Positions 34,738-43,100 of a stretch of DNA of 64,000 bases are shown piece by piece. Positions within the stretch are counted from its first letter, which is position 1. Each line of letters opens with the position of its first letter. Below the pieces are notes generated by a model. The model was not told the origin of the DNA. It did not search any database and saw only the letters and a program-made list of their open reading frames with translations. The position numbers and the translations under genes are program-made. Source of the DNA: Paenibacillus camerounensis (GTDB lineage: Bacteria; Bacillota; Bacilli; Paenibacillales; Paenibacillaceae); the NCBI RefSeq assembly GCF_000723885.1, contig NZ_CCDG010000040.1:1-64000 (forward strand). Direction: 5' to 3'.

Positions 34738-35943
34738 TTATAAAGGATATGAATCCGGGTAACCATGGACTCCGGCCTTCTGCAGGCTTGGACTATTTCC
34801 CGTAAACATCAGGAGCGTCTCCTCCAGCATCCGGTCTACCGCCACTGCAGAATATTCAAACCACGGATCGGAGGGCAGGACATACACATGCCTGTTGCTT
34901 ACGGCCTGGAGGCTGCACCAGCTCTCGTTATGCTGCAGGGACAGCCAGCTCATGCGTGTCGGGGAATCCGGGCAGATCAGCAGCAGGAGCCGCTGCGGGT
35001 CCAGAGCGTGCAGTTCACTGAATGAGACAGGTTCATTGTAAACAGGGGCGGAATGGGTATAAGCCGGACATAAACCAAGCTGCTCATACAGCACATCTCT
35101 TATCCCCCTATTACAGTAAGCATACAGCTGGTCTCCGCTGAGACGAAGCACTGTCACTTTGTCTTCACCAACAGCCGCTGAGACCTGCTCTTTAATCAGA
35201 CCCGCCTTCCGCCCGAAGAGCTCAAGCCACTGTCTGCACTGCTGTTCCCTGTCCAGGAATGCCGCAAGCTTCTGCAGCTGTGCATCCCAGCGCTCCTCCT
35301 CCCGGACAATATACAGGGTCTGGGCATTACGCTGCAGGGACTCCTGCCATTCTTCAGCCATTCCGGCGTGTCCGATAACCGCATCCGGCCGGGATCGGAT
35401 CAGCCTGTCAACCTCCGTCTCCCGGTCGAGCAGATCTACTCTGAGATGCAGCTCAATAAGTGAATAGTACTTATTGTAATAGTAATGAGTCCATTTCGCA
35501 TCGAGCGGCGCGGCGGCGGGAATGATATCCAGAGCCAGCAGCTGGCCTGTAGCTGCAGCAGAGCAGGCCGCAATCCGCCGCTTCTGCCGCCGGGCGAAGG
35601 CGGACGGCGGCATCCCGATTTCTTTTTTAAATTTCCGGCTGAAATAGAACTCATCGCTGTACCCGACCTTCTGGGCTATTTCCCGCAGCAGATAACCGGT
35701 TTCCTGCAAATATTGCTTTGCTCTGCTGATCCGCAGATCAGTTAAATAATCATTTGCACTCTGTCCGTATGTTTTTTTGAACAGCTCACCGAAATATTTC
35801 GGCCTGAGGCCAGCCATGACGGCCAGCTGGTCCATCGACAGAGGCTCATGAAAATGGCCGGCCATAAAAGCCCGGATATGGTCAAGACCGGTCCGTTCAC
35901 CAGTCTCTGCCTCTCTTATATCCAGCGGTTGCACCCGCTTCAT
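34738..35943 (-). CDS. AraC family regulator fused to a binding-protein domain (Btr-like)
   Basis: A 401-residue protein. Residues 20-120 are an AraC double helix-turn-helix (MDQLAVMAGLRPKYFGELFK, then EIAQKVGYSDEFYFSRKFKK). Residues 130-400 resemble a siderophore-binding-protein fold. This is the Btr type, in which iron-siderophore binding switches on uptake genes. The usual N-terminal sensor domain is absent. It has a perfect Fur box in its promoter and lies directly upstream of the siderophore-binding lipoprotein gene. So it probably activates that operon under iron limitation. Confidence 0.88.
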   Translation of the reverse strand: MKRVQPLDIREAETGERTGLDHIRAFMAGHFHEPLSMDQLAVMAGLRPKYFGELFKKTYGQSANDYLTDLRISRAKQYLQETGYLLREIAQKVGYSDEFYFSRKFKKEIGMPPSAFARRQKRRIAACSAAATGQLLALDIIPAAAPLDAKWTHYYYNKYYSLIELHLRVDLLDRETEVDRLIRSRPDAVIGHAGMAEEWQESLQRNAQTLYIVREEERWDAQLQKLAAFLDREQQCRQWLELFGRKAGLIKEQVSAAVGEDKVTVLRLSGDQLYAYCNRGIRDVLYEQLGLCPAYTHSAPVYNEPVSFSELHALDPQRLLLLICPDSPTRMSWLSLQHNESWCSLQAVSNRHVYVLPSDPWFEYSAVAVDRMLEETLLMFTGNSPSLQKAGVHGYPDSYPL

Positions 35944-35982
35944 CGGAATCCCTCCATATCAAAACACAGCATTCCTATTTGT

Positions 35983-36001
35983 GATAATGATAATCATTAT
36001 C
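35983..36001 (-). promoter_or_regulatory. Perfect 19-bp Fur box
   Basis: The sequence is exactly GATAATGATAATCATTATC. It lies 40 bp before the AraC-type gene. Confidence 0.93.
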
Positions 36002-36020
36002 TTGAAATTAATCAACAAAA

Positions 36021-36044
36021 AGAGCGCACTATGGCGCCCCCTCT
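36021..36044 (-). terminator. Possible terminator of the lipoprotein gene
   Basis: AGAGCGC faces GCGCCCCCTCT, with an A-run (T-run on minus) at the left. The stem is short and imperfect. Confidence 0.4.
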
Positions 36045-36073
36045 CCTTACATGATATGAACGTCTACCGTCTA

Positions 36074-36619
36074 TTACAGGCTCGGACCAATGCTGCCTGC
36101 ATCAGTCCGGAGCACAAAAAAGAATTCCTGCCCCGCTCCCCCGTTCAGGCGGAAGCCGCGGACGGTAGCACCGGGTTCATAATCTGCCGTGTTAGAGCTT
36201 AAGAAAGCAGCGGGATTCATTCCCAGCACGAAAGATCCCGCTCCTTCGCTAATCATGACCGTCTCAGGCCCGTTATCAGGCATTTTGTATTTATAGCTGC
36301 CGTCCGGCAGCAGGATTACATCTGTCAGCTCATAATGAGCACTGTTCTCCCCACCCAGATGAATCTCAACAGTCTCTCCAAGCCGGATATACGGGATATC
36401 CGCTTCTTCCAGCTGCTCCATAAGAATCCGGTATTGCGCCTGTCTGTCCTCCTGATCAGATTCTCCGTCATCTGCCGTACGGGCCGCTGCAGGAATTTCC
36501 GAACCATCCGAAAGCACTGTTACAGGAGGCCGTTCCGTATTCTGTCCGCCGCTCCAAGTGCTGCAGGAAGTTAGCAGAAGCAGCAGCAGCATATTCAGAG
36601 CCATCAGTCTCCCCGACAT
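36074..36619 (-). CDS. Hypothetical lipoprotein
   Basis: A 181-residue lipoprotein. The signal peptide MALNMLLLLLLTSC has its lipobox Cys near residue 19. The next 50 residues are polar. A C-terminal beta-rich domain (VEIHLGGENSAHYELTDVIL, SYKYKMPDNGPETVMI) follows. I recognise no family. The ATG at 36619 follows GGGAGG. It is preceded by the GNAT/MBL operon on the same strand after about 45 bp and may be co-transcribed. Confidence 0.7.
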   Translation of the reverse strand: MSGRLMALNMLLLLLLTSCSTWSGGQNTERPPVTVLSDGSEIPAAARTADDGESDQEDRQAQYRILMEQLEEADIPYIRLGETVEIHLGGENSAHYELTDVILLPDGSYKYKMPDNGPETVMISEGAGSFVLGMNPAAFLSSNTADYEPGATVRGFRLNGGAGQEFFFVLRTDAGSIGPSL

Positions 36620-36663
36620 TCCGTTTCCTCCCGCCTGCTCATTTGCTTACTTCTGTTCAAGCG

Positions 36664-37512
36664 TTATGCGCCATACGCCAGGCGATAATAAGGTAGCGTT
36701 ACCACCGGGCGGAAGCCCAGCTTGTGCGCAAGACGGTAAGACCCGGTATTCTCCAGCCGGCAGGCCCAGACCGGCTCCAGGCCTTGGCTGAGGCAGTAAT
36801 CAATCAGCGCCAGACTGACTGCAAAAGCGTAGCCTCTTCCCCGGTGATCCTGCATCGTCTCAATTCCAATCTCCAGCTGGTTGCCATAAAGGCAGGAAGA
36901 GAACGCCGCAGCGGCTATTCTGCCATCCTCAAGCAGTACGAACCCAGCGCCTTCAGCTGTAAAATGTTCAGCATCCCTCCAAAAATAACGGGGCACTACG
37001 CCCTGCTCCAGCGCCGTAAAATGCTCTCCGTTCAAACGGATAATCCGCGTGTCCGGCCTGCCGGCCTTATCTTTCGCAGCTGCAAAGGCAGAATGGTCCA
37101 GCGCAAAGTTGACTCTTGTATTCTGCTGAATGATTCTTGAGCCAGCCTGCCCCTGCAATCCGGCATCAAGGCCCGCCGCACTATTATGGAAGGCTAGAGC
37201 GTCATCAATGATACCCGCCCATTCTCCGGACGGATCAGCCTGCAGCCACTCCGCCATCTGTCTTGTTCCATTCTTGTTGGTTATGTAGTCACTAACCTCC
37301 CGCGTGAACTCATGGTTACCGGTTCCTCCAAACACAAGCGACATCCCGTAAGGATGAACGATATAATAAGCACCCGGAACGTCAGCGTTATCTGTAAAAA
37401 CCCTGCCGGTGACCGTCTGCTCCAGCACTGCCCGTGCAAATAAAGTATTGATCTCTATTGAATCCAGCAGCGGAAGGACAAGCGCATATTGTTCCGTATC
37501 CAGTTCAATCAT
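36664..37512 (-). CDS. GNAT acetyltransferase (GNAT_acetyltran type)
   Basis: A 282-residue protein. The N-terminal half is an extra alpha/beta domain. The C-terminal half is a GNAT domain with the acetyl-CoA motif as IGIETMQDHRGRGYAFAVSL near residue 220 and a closing TGSYRLAHKLGFRPV. Such two-domain Firmicute proteins have unknown substrates. Its ATG overlaps the stop of the MBL-fold gene by four bases, so the two are coupled. Confidence 0.83.
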   Translation of the reverse strand: MIELDTEQYALVLPLLDSIEINTLFARAVLEQTVTGRVFTDNADVPGAYYIVHPYGMSLVFGGTGNHEFTREVSDYITNKNGTRQMAEWLQADPSGEWAGIIDDALAFHNSAAGLDAGLQGQAGSRIIQQNTRVNFALDHSAFAAAKDKAGRPDTRIIRLNGEHFTALEQGVVPRYFWRDAEHFTAEGAGFVLLEDGRIAAAAFSSCLYGNQLEIGIETMQDHRGRGYAFAVSLALIDYCLSQGLEPVWACRLENTGSYRLAHKLGFRPVVTLPYYRLAYGA

Positions 37513-38456
37513 TGCTTCACCTCATCTCCGTGCTTCATTTGCTGATAGAGCCAGCGGAAATTCCAGCCGAACACGTGGGACATTTCCCAATCTGCAAAAG
37601 CTGCCGGTATCCCCTGCTCAAGCCAATAAGCTTCCGGTTTACTGCTTGCTGCCGCCTGCTGCACATATTCCGGGATTGCTCTCAGGTATCGGGTCATCTC
37701 TTCAAGACTGCTGCGGTCAGCCACTTCTCCATGTCCGGGAATCAGCTTGCTGAATGTAAGCTCATGTTCAATCTGCTCAATAATCCTCAGCCAGTTCTCC
37801 AGGCTTCCGCTCAGCATAGCCGGATGTGTCCGGCTGAGGACCAGATCACCGGCAATTAATACGCCTGCATCCTCTACGTACACCATAGCATCACTTTCTG
37901 TATGTCCGCCGCCAAAGGTTAATACGCTAACGGAGCGCGTACTGCCATAAATCATCATTTTATCGGAAAAGGTTAGAGAAGCCGTCACCCTGCGGATATC
38001 CGGAACAGCCTTCAGCAGAGCTGCTTTATCCGCGATTTCATTGGCAAAGGCCGTTTGAAGCCTGTTATCCTGCGTAGCCTGTCTGCCTTGTTCCAAGGTA
38101 GTCATTACCTGCTGCAATCCGTCCTGCCAGGCTTCCGCAGTTGGAGCAGGTTCTCTGGTGAGGTAATCACGGGTGATACCTGTCGTTATAATCTGACTGT
38201 CCGTAAACACCTGGTTCCCGTAATGATGATCCCCGTGATAGTGGGTGTTTATAACGTATTGTACCGGTTTTCCGGTCAGCTGCTCAGCCGCCTGCTTCAA
38301 AAGCTCCGCCGCCTGCGGGAGACTGAAGGTATCCACAACTACTGTGCTGTCTCCCAGATCAATTATCGCCGCATTTCCCAATGCGCCGCTGCCCGGGACA
38401 ACAATTGCCGCCCAGACTCCGTCTGCCACTGTATGCAAATTAAAAAAAACATTCAT
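37509..38456 (-). CDS. MBL-fold metallo-hydrolase
   Basis: A 315-residue metallo-beta-lactamase superfamily protein. The metal motif NTHYHGDHHYGN (HxHxDH) is near residue 70. A second His cluster GGGHTESDAM lies near 181, an Asp in LIAGDLVL near 200 and a His in LIPGHGEV near 244. Two metal ions should be held. The best match is the B-class-like subgroup of quinoprotein relay or amide hydrolases; the substrate is unknown. GGGGGG precedes the ATG. Confidence 0.88.
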   Translation of the reverse strand: MNVFFNLHTVADGVWAAIVVPGSGALGNAAIIDLGDSTVVVDTFSLPQAAELLKQAAEQLTGKPVQYVINTHYHGDHHYGNQVFTDSQIITTGITRDYLTREPAPTAEAWQDGLQQVMTTLEQGRQATQDNRLQTAFANEIADKAALLKAVPDIRRVTASLTFSDKMMIYGSTRSVSVLTFGGGHTESDAMVYVEDAGVLIAGDLVLSRTHPAMLSGSLENWLRIIEQIEHELTFSKLIPGHGEVADRSSLEEMTRYLRAIPEYVQQAAASSKPEAYWLEQGIPAAFADWEMSHVFGWNFRWLYQQMKHGDEVKQ

Positions 38457-38610
38457 GTTCAGCCCCCCTTAGTCACTATTCAGCACTTTTACATCCTTCC
38501 TATATATTCGGCTTCAAGGGAATTTTTTCCTTTCTCAAAAACCTGTTGACTTCCTGCTGATTATAAGTTAGCGTTCTCACATAATAGTTTAGACCGAAAG
38601 GAACGTACTC

Positions 38611-39648
38611 ATGATTATTCCAACGCCGGAAGTCGATTTTACAGCCTCACCTTTTTATAATCCTAATCTGAAAAATGTCGTTATTCTCGCAACCGGAGGA
38701 ACGATTGCCGGCAGCGGCGAAGCGCATAAAACCTTAAATTACGAGCCCGGCGCCCTGCCGATTCAGGATCTGCTGGACAGTGTGCCGCACCTGGAGCGTG
38801 TAGCCAACTGCATTGGTATTCAGGTGAGCAATCTGGGCAGTGCAGACATCACCAGCCAGCACTGGCTGACGCTTGCCTCCATTATTAACACGTTAGCGCA
38901 GCGGGAGGATATTCACGGCTTTGTCATTACTCATGGAACGGATACGCTCGATGAAACCTCCTACTTTCTCAATCTTGTCATCAAAACCGGCAAGCCGGTT
39001 ATTATCACCGGTTCCATGCGCCCTGCAACAGCCATTAGCCCGGACGGTCCGCTGAACTTGTTCCAGTCGGTGGCTCTCGCTGCTAATCCGGAGGCGGCCG
39101 GCCAGGGGGTTATGGTTGTGTTCGCGGAAGGTATCTATAGCGGCCGGGATGTCCAGAAGGTGAATACCTTTAAGGCCAATGCTTTTGATGAACGGGATTT
39201 CGGCTGCCTGGGGTATATGCGTGACAGTGAGGCTTTCTTCTATACACGTTCCCTGAAAAAGCACACCACCGCCGCCCAGTTCGACGTCTCTACGCTCAGC
39301 GGGCTGCCAGAGGTGTCCGTCGCCTATTTCCATGTGGATGCCGATCCCGGCATACTTGATTACCTCTCCACCATTTCCAAAGGGATTGTCATTGCCGGAG
39401 CAGGCGGGGGCATCTACAGCAAGCCTTGGATTGATAAGGTCGGCGAGCTGAAGAATAACAATATTCCGGTAGTCCGGTGCTCACGGATTGCCAGCGGCAT
39501 AACCCTTAAGGATACCTATATTGACCTTTCCGCCAACTCCATTCCCTGCAACAGCCTGGTTCCGCAAAAAGCACGCATTCTCCTCTCTCTGGCCCTGACC
39601 CAGACGACGCAGTATGATGACATTGCTGAGATGTTTAATGTGTATTAA
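38611..39648 (+). CDS. L-asparaginase (type II-like fold)
   Basis: A 345-residue asparaginase that hydrolyses asparagine to aspartate and ammonia. The first active-site motif ATGGTIAGSG is near residue 27 and the second VITHGTDTLDETS near residue 108, with both catalytic Thr residues and the Lys in IKTGKPVIITGSMRP. No signal peptide is seen although type II enzymes are often exported. GAAAGGA precedes the ATG, and a strong terminator follows. Confidence 0.93.
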   Translation: MIIPTPEVDFTASPFYNPNLKNVVILATGGTIAGSGEAHKTLNYEPGALPIQDLLDSVPHLERVANCIGIQVSNLGSADITSQHWLTLASIINTLAQREDIHGFVITHGTDTLDETSYFLNLVIKTGKPVIITGSMRPATAISPDGPLNLFQSVALAANPEAAGQGVMVVFAEGIYSGRDVQKVNTFKANAFDERDFGCLGYMRDSEAFFYTRSLKKHTTAAQFDVSTLSGLPEVSVAYFHVDADPGILDYLSTISKGIVIAGAGGGIYSKPWIDKVGELKNNNIPVVRCSRIASGITLKDTYIDLSANSIPCNSLVPQKARILLSLALTQTTQYDDIAEMFNVY

Positions 39649-39649
39649 A

Positions 39650-39691
39650 AAAAACAGCCGCCCGCAGGATTTGACGGACGGCTGTTTTTTT
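39650..39691 (+). terminator. Terminator of the asparaginase gene
   Basis: AAACAGCCG with CCCG pairs with CGGaCGGCTGTTT, followed by a T-run at 39684-39691. Confidence 0.92.
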
Positions 39692-39736
39692 GCGGTTCAC
39701 GTTCGGTTGAACGCCGTGTACGGGGAATGCGGGGCA

Positions 39737-40085
39737 CTTTTGCCCTCCATTTTGCTCATTCGGCCGTTTTAGCCGGATTCAAGGGCACTTTTGCCTTTCA
39801 TTTTGCTCGTCCGGCTGTTTGAACCGGAATCAAGGGCACTTTTGCCCTTCCTTTCGCCCATTCGGCCGTTTGGGCCGGAATCAAGGGCATTTGTGCCCTT
39901 CCTTTCGCCCATTCGCCCGTTTGGGCCGGAATCAAGGGCATTTGTGCCCTTCCTTTCGCCCATTCGGCCGTTTGGGCCGGATTCAAGGGCACTTTTGCCT
40001 TTCATTTCGCCCATCGGCCGTTTGGGCCGGAATCAAGGGCATTTGTGCCCTTCCTTTCGCCCAATTGGCTGTTTGAGCCGGCAGC
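39737..40085. repeat. 51-bp tandem repeat array 2 (7 units)
   Basis: Units begin at 39742, 39793, 39844, 39895, 39946, 39997 and 40047, so the period is 51 bp with one unit one base short. Each unit folds: outer arms GCCCTT and AAGGGC, then an inner stem ATTCGGCC-gtttg-GGCCGGAAT. Units are joined by ATTTGT or ACTTTT. The outer arms and TTTCGC are the same as in array 1, but the inner stem sequence is different and better paired. It lies between two convergent genes, after the asparaginase terminator. Open 17-residue-periodic frames occur on both strands and are not supported as genes. Confidence 0.95.
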
Positions 40086-40129
40086 ACAGCAAGCCCACCG
40101 GCACAAAAGCACCGGAGGGCTTGAATCCT

Positions 40130-43100
40130 TTACTGGAACAGGGTTACACGGTTTCTGCCCTCAGCCTTGGATTGATACAGCGCATCATCGCCAAGCTTGT
40201 AAATATCCTCTTCCCCGGCATTGCCTCCCAGGACACACGCAACGCCGATTGATACGGTAACAATGCCGAACTGCGGGCTCATTGTATGCGGTATCCGCAG
40301 GTCTGCAATGCCCCGGCGGATAGTCTCGGCATATTCCCGGGACTGCGCAGGTGTGAAGCCTGTAACGACAATACCGAACTCTTCTCCGCCAAGCCGGATG
40401 GCGAAGCCGTCGGCCCGCTCCGCCAGCTCGTGAAGCATGTTGCCTACTTTGCGCAGCACATTATCACCTTCATAATGTCCGTAAGTATCGTTGTATTTTT
40501 TAAAATAGTCAATGTCCAGCATCAGATAGCTGAGATATTTTTGCGCGGCTGCAGTACCTTCAACTTCCTCCCTAAAGACTTTGTTGAAATATCTGCGGTT
40601 ATACAGGCCGGTCAGCTCGTCCGTATTCGAAATCTGCTCAATCATCCCGATATACCGGTTGAGCTCCTCGTTGTTCAGCTCAAGCTCTTTGGTCCGCTCA
40701 GCAACCAGCTCCTCCAGATGCTCCTTATGCCGCAGCAGCTCTTCCTCCGCCTGCTTACGCTGGGTAATATCTTTTACCGTCCCCTGGATAGCCAAATTGT
40801 CCATATAATTGATAAGCGTAACCTTGTGTATAACAATAACCTCATGGATCTGGTCCTTATGCAGGAGCCGGGTCTCATACTCAAAGGGAACCGGCTTGCC
40901 TTCCACCCTCCGGCTGTAATAATGCATGACCTTCTCCCGCTCCTCCGGAATGAGGAAGCTGTCAAACGGCTGCTCCAGCATTTCCTCTACCTCATAACCA
41001 AGCATTCCGGCCAATGCTTCATTGGCATATTTGCATATGAAGTTCTGCGTAATAAAAATGCCGTCCTGCATGTTGTTTACCAGCTCACGGTATTTCTCCT
41101 CTGAACGCTCCAGCTCTGAGTACAAGCTGGCATTCTCCAGGGAGAACACCATTTCCCGCGACAGCAGATTAATGATCTTCATCCGTTCCTTGGTGAACAC
41201 ACCGGTTACAAGATTATTCTCCAGATAGATGACGGCAACAGTCTTGTTCTGGTTAATCAGCGGCATACAGACCATCGATTTGGGCCGGTGCCCCACGATA
41301 TATGGATCATTAACGAACTGTGTCTCCGAAAAAGCATCATTATAGATCAGCGTCTCGCCGCTCTCCTCAACCTGCCGCAGGATGGAGTCGGGCAGATTAT
41401 CGAAGGTGCTGCGGCTCTGGACTCTGACGGAGATTCTATCCTCTTCCGCCAGATACTCCCCCTCCACCAGCAGTCCTGAGCCGCCGGTCATCCGGATGCA
41501 GCCTCGTTGCGCCCCGGCATTTTTGATGACGATCTGCATCAGCGCCTCCAGCAGGTTGTCCAGCTCAATTTCTTTAGATATGGCCTGGGAGGCCATAATC
41601 ATAGAATCAAGGTCAATGCTTTCGGTATAATCCGATACAGTCCGCCCATGCAGAAATTCCTTGGTATTGATTTTGCGGATGATATCCGGATACTTGCTTT
41701 TGAGGAGCTGGATTTTGGCTTTGGCGCCCCATATGGAATAATAATATACGGATTGTCTAAGCAGATAAGCGGCAAACTCGTTAAACTGCTTAGTGTAATA
41801 AAATTTAGCTGCGAGCTCGTTCGAAAGCGCCTTATACCGGACAAACGTACCTTGTTCACTGGCCTCTATCGCCAGATCGTAGTACCGCCCTGCTTCATCA
41901 TCTCGTCCTGATATCCGGGCCCACTCCGCCTTCATCAGCATTTCATGCTGCCTGAAGGTGCCGGGGGCATGCTTTGCCCATTTGCGGACCCTGTCAAGCT
42001 CTTTTTTCATCCTTCTTCTGGCCTTGCTCCGTGCTAATCCGCGCAGGCCGGGATAGCTGTAAGCCAGATTCAAGAAGGTGTACAGTGAGAACTCCTCCAT
42101 AAAAGCCGAACCGGCAAGCGCCCCGATAATAGGATAAGCCTTGTCGATATACACTAGTGCTTCTTCGTAGCTTTCATAGGTGAACAAGAGCTTCATTTTG
42201 TAGATATAATAAATCGCAATGCCCGAATTGTATTTGGCCAGCTCCAAATCCCGCAGCATGCTTACTTCGTCAAATGAATCGTCGCTGAACGAGCGGTTAT
42301 CCCCCATCTCCCCCAGCAGATTGCGGTAATACTGCCGGACCAGCTGTGCGGTTGCCAGTGATTCCTTGTATTTGGTGCTCTCAATCATAGCGATCATCCG
42401 GTTGCTTTCCTGCAGATTGGTAGCCAGATCCATCTCCGGATTCCATAGGTTGACATAGAAGCAGGAATGGGCCAGATATAGCAGGTCTCCAGTACGCAAG
42501 CTGGCTTCGATTGAGGTTGTGAACCAATCCTGCAATGTATCCCAAGGCTCCGTCCAGGTGTGGCTGAAAAGTGTGTACAGGACATGTGCAGCCCCCCGCC
42601 ACTGCAGATCATTGAATTTATCATTGATTCTGATACCCAGCCGGCCGAACTCAAATGCACCCTTCACATCGCCGAACCCGGACAGCAGCATAGAATAACC
42701 GATAAAGGCCAGTGCTGATTCAGGCGAATTGCCGTATTTCAGCGTCAGGCCGACCTTCTTAAGGACTGCCAGGCCAAACAGTGAGGTCTCTCCTGAGATG
42801 AAAGCCGGCGGAATAAAATTAATCAGCAGCCTCATAATCAGCAGCATTTCCGGGTCCTTCATCTCTTCGGAGGCAAAGATATCATCGGCTGTCCGGCCCC
42901 GGAGCGCAGCCTTGATCTTGACCAGCTCCTTCAGCACAGAAGCCATTCCCACGCGCTGCGGAATCTGGATACCCATCTCCTGCAACCCCTGTCTTCCGGC
43001 AGCAATCGCCTCCTTCATCATCCCGAGATACATATAATGGTCTGCCTGCAGCTCATAAATCCCCGCACGGTCCATTCTTCCGCCTGTATGCTCCAGCAGA

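Noticed and set aside
39769-40252. Open frames on both strands across array 2 (for example GPNGRMGERK repeats)
   Set aside because: Same reason as array 1; frames on both strands cannot all be genes and none has a start signal.
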